A DNA stretch of 64,000 nt from Cyanidiococcus yangmingshanensis (lineage: Eukaryota; Rhodophyta; Bangiophyceae; Cyanidiales; Cyanidiaceae): assembly GCA_013995675.1 (NCBI GenBank), contig VWRR01000013.1, positions 186,001-250,000 of the forward strand, in the 5' to 3' direction. Under the pieces are notes generated by a model that ran no database searches, was not told the DNA's origin, and was given only the letters and a program-made list of their open reading frames with translations. Positions 41,913 through 52,663 of the stretch are shown here, in pieces (the stretch's first letter is position 1; each line of letters begins with the position of its first letter). Made by a program: the position numbers and the translations under genes.

Positions 41913-43746
41913 ATGCTCGATTGGACTTGGAGTTTTGTATCGGTTCCTTTTTACAGAGAACGGGTGTTCATCAAAGAGCAAAGCCATCGTCTTTCTCGTA
42001 CGAAACATATCCCGAGCGATCGAGTCTCTGGAGCTGTGCCGCAACAGTGGCTTCGGGCGCAACAACAAACCGAAAAGTCTCGTGGGCCATCGATGCGTCC
42101 TTGGCCAGTACTTCGTTTCATCAAAGACGCTTCATTCTTTTTGAATCCTTTCCGAGGATCCGAAGTCGCGTCCTAATCCAATCGAGCGGCTTCGAAAATC
42201 AAGAGAGGCGCCTCAGGCCGAGGGCGAGCGGGCAACTCGAGGCCCTGTGCTGGTGGCAGGAGCGACTGGACTCCTCGGAAGGCGTGTTGTCGCCCAGCTG
42301 CTTGAGTCTGGATATACGGTAAGGGCGTTGGTGCGTTCAGAGAAGCGTGCGGAACAGGCTTTCAACGACCTGGAGTATTCGAGGTGTACCTTTGGGGAAG
42401 GCACTTTGGATGCGAACGCCCCACTCCAGTTGCTCTTCGGTGACCTCTACAATATTCCAGCAGCGGGGGTCCAGGATATCACCGCCGTTGTCTGTTGCAC
42501 AGGGGTCAAGGTCGGTCCGGAGGAAGATACGCCAGATCGGGATAAGTATGGACAGGGTATTAAGTTCTATGAACCGGTGATTTTGGAGGATACCCCAGCC
42601 AATGTCGAGTATCGGGGAATACAGAACCTCTTGGCGTGCACTCGAGAGCCGCTCCTAGCGCCGCAAGCAACAGTGCTGTTCGATTTTGAGGATTCTGATC
42701 AGGCCAGATTGCAATGGGGTCCCGTAGACGATGTCGTTATGGGGGGTGTCTCTTCATCGGCGCTGAGCTTTCCGTCACGAGGAGTCGGACGTTTCACCGG
42801 CACAGTGAGCACAGAGAACTTTGGTGGCTTCGCGTCGGTGCGGACACTGCCCGTTCCGGGCGCCTCTAAACCTGCAGGGATATGACGGTTTCGAGTTACT
42901 CGTTCGGGGCGACGGAAAACGCTACAAGTTTATCGTTCGTTGCGATGATCGTTGGGACGGCATTGCCTATGCTTGTTCCTTTGATACGAAAGATTCAAGG
43001 GCGACGACTGCATGGCAGCGTGTTCGTCTGCCGTTCGAGCGTTTCGTGGCGGTGTTTCGTGGCTCGACCCGGCCGAATGAACGTCCTATGGATATCGCTC
43101 GTATGCAAGCTTTCCAGATCATGCTCTCCAAGTTCGAATACGATGGTGAATTGAACCCTCAGTTCAGTGCAGGCGAATTCTTCCTCGAACTGCGCTCGAT
43201 TGGTGCATATCGTGACGGTGCTGACACTGGCCCAAAACCTAGCCAAGCGGCGGCAACAACGGAAGGTTCGGGACCTCAAAGACGCCTCGCTACATCCACA
43301 TCTCTTCGGCTGGGGTGACGCGAGTTCTTCGCCCGAACGAGTTCAAGGACCTGAGTCTGGAGCCGCCAGCTGTTCGGATGAATGCCCAGTTGGGACGGAT
43401 CATGGAGTGGAAACTTGCCGGTGAAGACCTTGTTCGTTCAAGTGGTGTTCCATACACCATCATCCGCCCTTGTGCGCTAACGCTGGCAGCATCTCGTGGC
43501 CTACCTGCTCTGCATCTGGATCAGGGGGATACGTTGCGGGGTCAGATTGCTCGTGACGACCTAGCAGCACTGGTGGTGGCGTGTCTGCAGGAGCCGGCCG
43601 TCGAAGGCAAAACCTTCGAAGTAGCCACGAGTCCGGAGACTGAACGACCCAGCACGGTGTCGCTTCATGAACGAGCGCTCCAGCTACAACGTGATCAAGA
43701 CGCTACAGCGCGAACATTTGCACCATTTCCCTATGTTCCTCAGTGA
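41913..43746 (+). CDS. HCF173-like SDR protein with inserted CIA30 domain, several frame breaks
   Basis: An NAD(P)-binding Rossmann start (PVLVAGATGLLGRRVV) is interrupted by a CIA30 domain (DDVVMGGVSSSAL, ENFGGFASVRT, GYDGFELLVRGDGKRYKF). The SDR then resumes (RYIHISSAGVTRV, WKLAGEDLVRSSGVPYTIIRP, QIARDDLAALVVACL). This split layout is that of HCF173, which activates translation of plastid psbA mRNA. Coding moves between frames at about 42850 (CCC run, +1) and about 43271 (GGG run, -1-like). The frame holding the Rossmann start has no ATG after a TGA at 42142-42144. A start at 41913 with another +1 step near 42150 is the best candidate and would supply a transit peptide. Assembly indels are more likely than a pseudogene because conserved residues remain intact. 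Confidence 0.82.
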
Positions 43747-44919
43747 ACGGCTCCCGGAGATGCCACGGCATGCGGAGTCGGGTGCTGTCTGCTCACCAAC
43801 CAGAGAGCGCGCATGCATCGTCCGTGTTCAAGCGTTGAATTCACTTTGGGCCAAAACGAGTCATGTTGGCTACTGGCCAGCGAGCATGGCATAGTCCCAG
43901 CTTGGGGTCAGAGAGGTCTGACGACCTACACAAATGCAAACCATGGCATCGAATGGAGGTTCACGGGACCGAATCACTTTATCTCCGAGTCGACGAACGA
44001 GCTGCTCGCGCAATATCAACGACACTAGTCCTGCTGGTGCATGATCCCTCAACCGTATCGTATGACGAGTCCATTTGCGAATACGGTGCTTCATTCGAGT
44101 TTGGAGGTCACTCGTTTTGCGATCGTTTTTGAAGAAGGAGAAAATGCTGCTCGACGACCCGCATGAATCGCTTTACGATTGGTCCTGCCAAGTCTTTGAC
44201 GAATCTCTGGCACGAATCAATCTATGTCAATCTAGGTTCATTGGGGCTTGAGCGCACATGACTAGGCAAACAGCATTCAATGGAAACAATCTAGTGCTAC
44301 CGTAGGGGATCGACTGGAGTCAGGGATCATTTTGATTCCAGTCTCGTGTTGTCGAACAAAAATCATTCGGGTTACATAACGAAATCTGTAAAGTTGGGAT
44401 CCATATCGAAAATACAAGGGTGAATGCTTGTCATCTGGTCTCGGGCAATGCTGACAGAGGCGCTAGGTCAACCTGGCGATACCCAGCCGAGCCTTCCATG
44501 CTGCATTGTACAACTCAATCGCTCATGTTCGAGGAGAACGCTTTCGGTTCAGATCCAGAGCATCCTGTTCGTCGATGCAAGCTTGATGCGTTCATGATAG
44601 CGCTGGCATCGGTCTGTTGGGATCGTTGGCCTCGAACAGATACCGTCATCCATGATCGCTCAAGCCTCTATCGCGAGGATCCCATGGATGATATCGCTCC
44701 ATTCACTTGCACCATTGCCTCATGGTGTGCGCGTCATGTCATCGCATAGGTAGTACGTACCAGTCATCCGACCAGGTCAACGAATTCAATCGCTTCGTCC
44801 AGCGACATGTAATCGTTATCGTCATCCGAAACTTCACGTGCGAGATATTTCTACACTTCACAGCGAAGCCCGCCCTTGAAGAATGCTCATGCAGAGGGAC
44901 TTGGGATCTGGGCTTGCAT
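43747..44919. other. Convergent spacer with no supported gene
   Basis: It holds the 3' flank of the HCF173-like gene and that of the next minus-strand gene. Plus-strand frames at 43813-44132 and 44420-44749 lack domains. No RNA gene or repeat was found. Confidence 0.4.
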
Positions 44920-46770
44920 TCAAGGTCCGAAGAGCGTTCGCCAAAGCCCAGGTGCCGAGCGAGACACCCAACGCGCTGCACCCTGGAACACATCATCCTG
45001 GGATGCTGGTGCGTCGAAGCCTTCTGCGTAGAAGACATTGGTGTCTTGGTCGAACTCAGATACCCTGCTGCCTCGAGCAGTATTTAGAGGCGAGCCACGA
45101 GGACTGGCTATTGTTGCAGTTCCGCGTTTGGTCTGTAAATCATGAAGCGCTAGTCGACTGATTTGCCATAGCGGTAAGAAGAGTGATCGCAAAAGACCAG
45201 CACGTCCTGTTTTCGCGCGATGTCGTTGTGGCGTGTTCGAAAAATACACATCCTCAGCGGTTAGTGGCGACTTCTCCATCGAGTCAACAGGCCGTGTTGT
45301 ATTTGAACGTGATTGGTTGATGTAACGAGACGACAACGTCCGAGAGAATCCCCTTCCAGTCGGCGGAAGATCCGTCACGAAAGCGTCAGTACCGAATCGT
45401 TCTTGCTGCGCACGAACAGCAGACCATTCCTCTTGGTGGTCTGGTTCCGTCACGATGGTGTACAGATCATCTTCGGTTCCGACAATCTCGACAGGAACGA
45501 TTGCAATAGGCGACGACGAGGATGAAGCGTTTTTCGTCTCTCTCCAAGAGGTTTCATCGCGTAATGCTTCAGCGCCTCCGATCATCGTCTCCATCGAGGA
45601 TACACCATCCCTCGAGCCGTTTCGAAACTGTTGCTCGCTCGTTTGCTCCGAACTAGGCTGATGGAACACAGCACTGTCTCCGTCTGTGCCTGCTCCAAAG
45701 ATGTCATCAGATGCATCATCAACATACGTATCAGTCGAGTCGTCGACCCATCGAGTCGTGCCAACATCATCTTCGTCGAGCGAAGCCTCATGCCATTCAC
45801 GACGATGGCTCGCGAAAAGATCTCGCGACGGTTCCAAACTCGCAAACGGAAGCACATCGTGTGCGGCTCCAGGCCTTAGTCGCCGAAATGACGAGCCAGT
45901 GACTTGTCTGGCACGCTCTCTCAGCGAATCAGCGCGGCTTTCAAAAAACGCTGCACTGGAAGTGCCCTGCCAAATGTGCTCGTCATCATCATCGTCATCA
46001 TCCATGCCAGCGTCATCCCAAGCATTGCTGGTCTGCAGCTGCACACTAGTCGGCATCGCACCACGTCTCCGGTTCCTTACGGAGACCTGGCCGTTTCGGA
46101 CGAGGTTCGAACCGCCACTCCATCCAAGCAACAAGGCCAAGCGCTCAACCGGAAGACGATTTTGGGATCGACCTCTGCTGAAGAAAGCGTTATCGAGATC
46201 ATCGAGTTGGCTCCCAGCAACCTGGCGCCCGCTCGAGAGCAGGAGTGACCCAATGATTGCGAAACATGCCAACATGCTCAGCAAGGCAAGTCGTCGATTC
46301 GGAGACCATGTCGCGAACATGAAGAGCCCGAACAAGCACAAAACAGCGAGTAAAGCCCGTAAGTTGATGCCATCGGGGATGATTCCTTCAGTCGGGCCAG
46401 CGCCTTGTCTCCTGCGTTTCTCTTGTGGAACGGAGGGGGCACTACTGCCTCGGGCGACGCTGCTTGCGTCTCGATTATGTCGACGTTCGTGTCGGGAGAG
46501 GGAACGGTTGCGCCCATCCGCTGCAGCTTCCAAGACAAGGCGTCGAGGCACCCCAGCCGAGTACCCGCCAGGTAACCCGACCGAGGCATCTTCGGTGTAC
46601 TGTTCTCTACTTCGTCTCCAGCAAGCAACGCCAACGCGATTCCGCCGACCACACACGCTCGGCGTCCGCAGCAGAGAGCGCTGCCAGGAACGAGTCCCTG
46701 GTTGCGGAAAAGCAAAGACAAACGCACAACAGGGCTTCAGCAAGCCTAGTCGCTCTCGGCTGAGAGACAT
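44920..46770 (-). CDS. Unknown protein with a two-helix membrane hairpin and acidic disordered tail
   Basis: The frame runs to a TTG at 46851; the first ATG is at 46770, giving 616 residues. The N-terminus has a short hydrophobic Phe-containing patch (CCAFVFAFPQPG) followed by an Arg/Ser-rich stretch, which could be a plastid-type targeting sequence. Two close membrane helices lie at about 140-180 (LLAVLCLFGLFMFATW, then LLSMLACFAIIGSLLL). The remaining two thirds are polar, with a run of seven Asp encoded by a CAT/CGT microsatellite near 46003 and many acidic/Ser clusters. I do not recognise a family. A lineage-specific membrane protein of the plastid or endomembranes is possible. A long antisense frame on the plus strand is a shadow. 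Confidence 0.65.
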   Translation of the reverse strand: MSLSRERLGLLKPCCAFVFAFPQPGTRSWQRSLLRTPSVCGRRNRVGVACWRRSREQYTEDASVGLPGGYSAGVPRRLVLEAAADGRNRSLSRHERRHNRDASSVARGSSAPSVPQEKRRRQGAGPTEGIIPDGINLRALLAVLCLFGLFMFATWSPNRRLALLSMLACFAIIGSLLLSSGRQVAGSQLDDLDNAFFSRGRSQNRLPVERLALLLGWSGGSNLVRNGQVSVRNRRRGAMPTSVQLQTSNAWDDAGMDDDDDDDEHIWQGTSSAAFFESRADSLRERARQVTGSSFRRLRPGAAHDVLPFASLEPSRDLFASHRREWHEASLDEDDVGTTRWVDDSTDTYVDDASDDIFGAGTDGDSAVFHQPSSEQTSEQQFRNGSRDGVSSMETMIGGAEALRDETSWRETKNASSSSSPIAIVPVEIVGTEDDLYTIVTEPDHQEEWSAVRAQQERFGTDAFVTDLPPTGRGFSRTLSSRYINQSRSNTTRPVDSMEKSPLTAEDVYFSNTPQRHRAKTGRAGLLRSLFLPLWQISRLALHDLQTKRGTATIASPRGSPLNTARGSRVSEFDQDTNVFYAEGFDAPASQDDVFQGAARWVSRSAPGLWRTLFGP

Positions 46771-46994
46771 TAACGAGTGCAAAAAGAACACGAAAGCGCT
46801 ATCCACGAAATCAACGTTCCACTGCCACGCAGCTCGCGCTAAACGAATCAAAACGGACTGGAGAGGATCAGCGCCTCCACGACTTTACTAGGTCAAACCA
46901 AGACTCGTTCTTCAACGTCTACAAAGCTTCTCTTTTTTTCGACCGCTGCCACGATATCCAACAAGAGACCCTACGTCACTTTCTGAACGCTACA

Positions 46995-49709
46995 ATGGTC
47001 TTTGAAGGAAGCACGAGACGCTTTCAGCGGCACGTTTCAACAACAACAACAACGCCGAAACGTTGTTGGCTTGCCGGTCGTCGACGCCGAGGATGGAAGG
47101 CAGAACGTTTTTCTCTTGAACGCGACAGGACGGATCGTATTCTTTGGAACGCTGCTGTCGGTCCCAGAAGGTTCACGTTGCCTTCGAGATCTGTAGAGAG
47201 CATGTCTGCACGAGGGCAAGAGCTGGGCTCCCAGTCCAAGGAGGCAGGAGTAGAGGACGTGCTCATTTTCTCTTACGGGAGTACGCCCCGTGGGCCGTCA
47301 CCGCGACTGCCCTCGTCTGTTCCGCTGTCTCGGGGTACGCGTCGAGCACGAACTGCAACAGGTGCAGTCACAGACTCTGACAGTGATAATGCAAGCTCGT
47401 CATCTGATACACTGACGAGCTCCAGCTATAGCTCCGAGAGCGAATGGGAGGCTTCGGCGGCAGGTGGCGAACCCGCTTCTCGCTCAGTGCTAACGTCGTT
47501 CAGCCCAAGCACGCGAACGAGACAAGAACAAGAGTCCAGACGAGCGAGTCGACAGCAGAAGCGACTGTCCTTGTTTCTGGATACAGCAGTGGGTCGTTCA
47601 GGGGATATTGTGCGGCGGCTTTCTCCACGACCTGCTCAGGACGGTGGCATGTTCGCCCCGCTTGGACGAGGTGCAAGTCCGCGCACACCCTTGTCGGGAG
47701 ACCAGCGAACGCCATCGTCGGACGTTTATACATGGACCGTTGCTGATACGACTCGAAACGAGATAGGTTCACGAACAGCAGCATCAGCAGCGACAACGAG
47801 CATGAAGACGAACCATTCGCAGAGCGCTCCGGGTATGAGTGAGCAACGAGGGCATGTCTCTGCAACTGGATCATCTCCATCCCGTCGGGAGCGAGCACGT
47901 CCGCCGCCGATAGAGACTCGGTTCGGAAATGAGTCAAACGGTCATGTAACGGAAACATACACAAGTTTGTTGCCATTGCAACACTTGGCGTTGGGTGAGC
48001 GCATGCATCAGACGCGTTCACCAGGGACGCCTCAACGACCAGCGACTCCGAACTCGGTGTTTGCATCCAGCGAGCCCAGCTCAAGGTCCGGGTCGGAGAG
48101 TACACCGCCTGGTGTATGGACTCCAGGTCGAATGGGATGGTGCCCTGAGACCTTGACGGAAAGCTCATATCGCGGGCTGGCCACCTGTTGGGGTCCCGGC
48201 GAAGTCCTCATCCCCATGATCCATCGTGCGAGCGATGGTGACGCTCAGAGCGTCCCGGCTGTTGCCTATGCCTATCCTCGGTTGCCAACCATGCCAATGC
48301 TGGCGGGTACCTGGTCAGTGTCGTCATCATCGTCGTCGACAATATCGCCACGTGGAGCCATGAGTCCTTCTCCGCGTCGCCTGGAGATGCAGGGACCTCT
48401 TTCTTCACGCCGATGGTGGTCACTCTCGTCGACAGGGACTCATTTTATGCAAAATTTTGGATTGAGTAGCCGCGCTGGCCACCGGGGAGATATTTCACGT
48501 CTTCCGTGGACGTGTACACCACGAGCGGCAACAACGCCGAGCCTTGGTGCGCTGGTCTCGCCAATGCCGGGACACCAGCATGTTCGGCTGGCTTCAGAGC
48601 GACTCGGTGAGGTGCTCGCGACGGTTCTCAGCACCGACGCTGCATTGCGAGAGGACGACCGTATACGTGACCTTTTCTTGCTGCTCAGCGACGGGACGGC
48701 ATCTCCGGCGAATGTCTTTATCCATCTACGTTTCGAGAGGGGCTTGGCGGAGCGCATTCGTCGTGCTGAGGGCGCTGCCTTCCGTGCCATTCTGGTGGTA
48801 CTGCACTTGTTATTGGAGGGTCCTCTGGAGGCGCTTGCCGAGGCTGTCGCGAATGGCATGTTGGATTACTGGCAGGCACTATATCGTCTCTGGAGCGAGC
48901 GCCTCCCGAATGCCGAATCAATGAGCGAAGCTGAAGCTGCAGAGCACTGGCGAACGATTTTTCTGGTGGAAGTCATAGACTATCTGACTCGAAAGCTGCG
49001 CTTTCACGAATCCTATCCGGTTTTTGAAGCGAACTACTCCCTGGGACGGTTTCTTCGCCGTGCTGATCTGGAGGCCATCGACGCTGCCCGAGCAGCGGAG
49101 AATCGAGAGACGATGCAACGTGTATTCTCGCTGGATACGGTAACAGAGATGGTTTCAATTCTACATCGTCTCCTGGATGCAGAGCTTGGTCTGGCGCGTC
49201 ATGTCGGTGTACTCGACTCGAAAGCACCGCCGAACGGCCATCCCGAGTCGAACGAGTCTCTCGAGGCGCCCGAGACACGGGCAGTATTCGGACTGTATCG
49301 AGAACCGACCCTTTTACGATCATTGCTGTCGTTGCTCGCGAGTGATGCCGCCAGCCTCTACCAAATGATTGTCTACATGATGAGTCGGATGTATGAGCAG
49401 ATCGGAAGACGAGGCGGTACAGGTAATACGCGAACCGAGGAGGTAGCAGAGCTGCGAGAGCTCGCTGTTGTCCTTCAGGAAATGGGCGTCTTCTTACGCA
49501 AGTTTTTTGAACGTCTGCTCGATGCAGACCTGGTCGAAGAGGTACCACACATTCCTTCTCAGTTACTGATGCCCGCCCCAGACGCCAGCATGGTTGCATC
49601 GCGATTTCCGTTTCTGATCGTTGGTCGCTTTACCACCTTTGACTGCCTGCATCGCGCGATAGCCCCTGGTTCAGGCCTGGAAGCACCTGAGCGACTGCGC
49701 AGCGCTTGA
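46995..49709 (+). CDS. ANTH-domain protein (HIP1/Sla2-like ANTH at C-terminus)
   Basis: This encodes 904 residues from an ATG; a second ATG after about 65 residues (MSARGQELGSQSK) is an alternative start. Residues about 65-530 are Ser/Thr/Pro/Arg-rich and disordered. Residues about 532-860 form an all-helical ANTH domain of the HIP1/Sla2 kind: VLSTDAALREDDRIRDLFLL, AILVVLHLLLEGPLEALAEA, DYLTRKLRFHESYPVFEANY, then LLRSLLSLLASDAASLYQMI and a closing EVPHIPSQLLMPAP. ANTH domains bind phosphoinositides and sometimes SNAREs at clathrin-coated membranes. In known HIP1/Sla2 and AP180 proteins ANTH is N-terminal. Here it is C-terminal, and no talin-like actin-binding module follows. Confidence 0.77.
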   Translation: MVFEGSTRRFQRHVSTTTTTPKRCWLAGRRRRGWKAERFSLERDRTDRILWNAAVGPRRFTLPSRSVESMSARGQELGSQSKEAGVEDVLIFSYGSTPRGPSPRLPSSVPLSRGTRRARTATGAVTDSDSDNASSSSDTLTSSSYSSESEWEASAAGGEPASRSVLTSFSPSTRTRQEQESRRASRQQKRLSLFLDTAVGRSGDIVRRLSPRPAQDGGMFAPLGRGASPRTPLSGDQRTPSSDVYTWTVADTTRNEIGSRTAASAATTSMKTNHSQSAPGMSEQRGHVSATGSSPSRRERARPPPIETRFGNESNGHVTETYTSLLPLQHLALGERMHQTRSPGTPQRPATPNSVFASSEPSSRSGSESTPPGVWTPGRMGWCPETLTESSYRGLATCWGPGEVLIPMIHRASDGDAQSVPAVAYAYPRLPTMPMLAGTWSVSSSSSSTISPRGAMSPSPRRLEMQGPLSSRRWWSLSSTGTHFMQNFGLSSRAGHRGDISRLPWTCTPRAATTPSLGALVSPMPGHQHVRLASERLGEVLATVLSTDAALREDDRIRDLFLLLSDGTASPANVFIHLRFERGLAERIRRAEGAAFRAILVVLHLLLEGPLEALAEAVANGMLDYWQALYRLWSERLPNAESMSEAEAAEHWRTIFLVEVIDYLTRKLRFHESYPVFEANYSLGRFLRRADLEAIDAARAAENRETMQRVFSLDTVTEMVSILHRLLDAELGLARHVGVLDSKAPPNGHPESNESLEAPETRAVFGLYREPTLLRSLLSLLASDAASLYQMIVYMMSRMYEQIGRRGGTGNTRTEEVAELRELAVVLQEMGVFLRKFFERLLDADLVEEVPHIPSQLLMPAPDASMVASRFPFLIVGRFTTFDCLHRAIAPGSGLEAPERLRSA

Positions 49710-50778
49710 GACGTTTTCGTTGCGTACATTCCCGCGTGAACATCGCGAGGCGTTTCTCCAATGTGATCAAAGCATTCCAGAGAAGCTGAGGTCGCCGGCA
49801 TCTCCGAATGATGCCCATGAGTCGGGCGTTCAGCAGGGCCGGAAAACTCATGCGTCCGCCTCTTTTTGCTGGATAGGGCAGGCCAAAGGCAGCAGATTTC
49901 AATTGGATATCTGTACTTGACCATCACCTGGGCGTCAATGAGTCGTGACAAGTGCACTCGCCCTTGTGCCCAACACGCCCATTGGTCATGGCCTTGACGT
50001 GATGAGCCTTCTCGAGCGTGCACTAGGGACGCTATTGACGAGCAAAGCGCTACTCGACCGGACGGCAGATCCCAAGCTGGCCTGATGAGCGGTCGTGTGC
50101 ACCCCAAGTGCCAAGAGATGCTGCAGTTCGTTCTTGCGTGTTGGTAGCCATCAAAAAAGAGACGGAAACTCGCATGTCCTAAACGCGACGCTTCCAATCA
50201 CGCTCAAGCAAGCCTCGAATGACCATGCTCGTCGCGTCTCATTTCTCAAACTACCCGGAATAGCGTAGCGGTGACTTGAAATGGTTTCGGCGTTTGTCCG
50301 TACCTCAAATCTGTTCAAAATACATCTCAGCTTGTTGAGTCGTCATGACTGGCAGCGTTGTATGAGCGCTGATCACTTTTGTTCGAGAATCGAGCAGTTC
50401 GTCACTATCTCGTCCAGTTGGGTAACAGATGCGCTGCATTGGATCATCGCTGACAGCCACGAGCCAATGATATCCCTTCAATCCAAAGTGGCATGCCTAG
50501 ATCGATACGCGCTCTTTTTTCTGCTCAAGATTCGATCCAAAAGGATTCGAAAGATACGAGTCCGTCGCAAACGAAACCATGATGGTACGCTATCGTGATC
50601 GAACAGTTGCCTCAGCGTGGCATCGGACCGCGAGCTTTCGACATTTGTAGGTGTCACAGGTATCAAGGCATCGTCCTAGGCAGGTTCCGGCTGACTCGAG
50701 TGTCGCACGGTTGAGCGTCGCGCCGCGATCAGCCATCTTCCATGACGGTCTGGCCACTGGATACAGCACAAAACGCTC
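49710..50778. other. Convergent spacer with no supported gene
   Basis: It holds 3' flanks of the ANTH (+) and MON1 (-) genes. A minus-strand frame at 49559-50197 overlaps the ANTH gene end and is judged a shadow. A plus-strand frame at 50281-50598 has no recognised domain. Confidence 0.4.
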
Positions 50779-52261
50779 CTATCGGTAAAGGAGCCGACAA
50801 AGTCCGGTTACGAGATACCATTCAGGATCCTGTTCAGCATCTCCGAGGACAGGACTATGCAGACTTAGCTGCTGCAAATGACTGACCCATCGCTGTTGAA
50901 TGGCCTCTACCTCTTTTGGTATCTGGGTAGAGATACGAGTCACACCGGATGGAGCGTTCGCGGTGTCGATGCCCACAAAAACGACACATGTCTCGCCGTA
51001 GAGCACGACTTCTGGGAAACAATACACACTCCGGGTTGAAACCGTCTGACAGAATGGCGTTCGACTCGGTTCGTGCCGATGTCGCTCCTCAAAGTCCTGA
51101 TATGCAGCAAAAAGCCACATATTCCATGTGTGGTTCGTATTGGTGCCGATTAATTTGCGGCTCTTTTCGAAAAGTGCCGCCAACACCAGCGGAAAAGGTT
51201 CAACGGGAGCATCTTGGGTTTCGGTCTCGACCGACGCAGGCTGCATGTTGTCTCGGCTCGCCAGTTGACCAGTCAAGTTCATTAACGGCGACATAAGCAT
51301 TTCCATTGCTGCCGTATGCAAGTCATAAGCCATCTGCAGGATTGATTCGTGAAGAGACCGGATTGGTTCCTCTTCAAAAAGCACCGGTGAGACTGGATAC
51401 TCTAGCGCGTAAACAAGTCGGTAGCGGTTCGAGCCAGCAACCAGCAGATACTGCGGTTGCTCGCCGGGGATCTGCATTCGAAGACACGTCTCCTGGGGGT
51501 TATATCCAACCAGCCCGAGCATCAGGAGGCATCGAGAGGCTGCACACGGTGTCGGGATGCGAGCCACCACCACACCCATGGTGACCAGGTCAACGAGCAG
51601 ACAGGCCCGAACGCGAGCTGGACGAGTACGCTTCTCGATGATCGAGACAACTTGCAGCGTCAATGCTAAGAGCTGGGAACGCTGGCTCGGGTAAAGTAGC
51701 GGTCCGCTGACTGGAAGTAGCTCCAAAGTGTACGCAAGCGGATGACTCCAGAAACCATGGAATACTCGGGAGACGCTGGTGACATCGATATATCGGTGCA
51801 CTTCAAACGCTGGACGGTCGCGCAAGGTCGCAAGAACACTCGCCTGCAGTTGGCAGAGAAGCGCTCGACGCAACCAAGTGAGCAAACTGAGACAAGCGCA
51901 ACGATACAGACGAGGTCTCAAGCCAGCGCTGCTCTCTTCCTTGCGTTGCTCGTGACTCTCCGACGCAGGCCAGGAAGACGCAGTCCGTCGTGCTCAGATC
52001 CAGACACCAAACGCGACGTGCGCTTTCGACGAGGAAGCGTGGACTTGTCGCAACATCCGCGAGTTGCACCTGGTGCCAAAGTCGAGCGACGAGACCGGCA
52101 ACCGTCGCTCCCAGCGAGGCCGCCAGATAGCGCTGTTGCCACGCTGGTAGCGAACAGGCGCTCCAGAAGAAGAACGGTTTGCCTGCTCGGGTAGCAGCCA
52201 AGATGAGACAGTCAAACGAGAGTCTCGGAGACTGCTCCAAAACAGTTGGTTTCAGAGTCAT
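50779..52261 (-). CDS. MON1-like longin protein (Rab7 GEF subunit), with one frame break
   Basis: MON1 with CCZ1 forms the guanine-nucleotide exchange factor that activates Rab7 on late endosomes and vacuoles. The first frame (52261 to 51803) has the first longin domain: FDCLILAATRAGKPFFFW, SLGATVAGLVARLW, then CVFLACVGES. The protein continues in the +1 frame (51921 to 50779): ASVLATLRDRPAFEVHRYID matches the MON1 segment with a Phe-Asp-x-Arg-Arg core, followed by the second and third longin-like parts (RACLLVDLVTMGVVVARI, ASRCLLMLGLVGYN) and a C-terminal region. The join lies within 51803-51921. The sequence is divergent, so the call rests on order of elements. Another longin-domain GEF subunit (CCZ1/HPS type) is the alternative. 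Confidence 0.68.
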
Positions 52262-52663
52262 CCAAAACGAAGGTCTATCCCGAGTCTTGACTCGTTACTG
52301 CGTGCCAGCGACCCAACTTCGTCGGGTAGAATAACCAACCAGGATCTATGGCTCCGTCCTGAACGAACCTCTATCTGGGGCACCCAGGAGCCAGCGCTGT
52401 ACGGATAGGAACGAACATCCAATTGGTTTGAGAAAATATGGTTTACTTCATCACATTCAAGGGGTCATAGACCGTTCCTTTCCGCTGATCGAGCCGATCC
52501 TGCATTTGTCGTGTTCCAGAGTGTGCCATCCTTCATCGCGGTTGATACCTTCTCAACCAGGTCTCGAACAAGGATGGTGCGTCGTGGAAGCGACACAGGC
52601 ATTATCGACAAACGATAGTGGAAAACACACGAGCTGTGAATACGCTTATCGTACGCTGCCTCC
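52262..52663. other. Spacer between two minus-strand genes
   Basis: It contains the MON1 5' flank and the ammonium transporter 3' flank. No gene, RNA or repeat is seen. Confidence 0.5.

Noticed and set aside
46109-46135. T-loop-like GGTTCGAACC word
   Set aside because: It lies inside a coding region and no acceptor, D or anticodon arm can be formed around it.
45686-46891. 401-residue plus-strand open frame
   Set aside because: It is fully antisense to the minus-strand membrane-hairpin gene, rich in Ser/Arg/Pro, and has no domain. Codon bias of the real gene explains the opening.
49559-50197. 212-residue minus-strand frame
   Set aside because: It overlaps the conserved end of the ANTH gene antisense, has mixed composition and no recognised domain.
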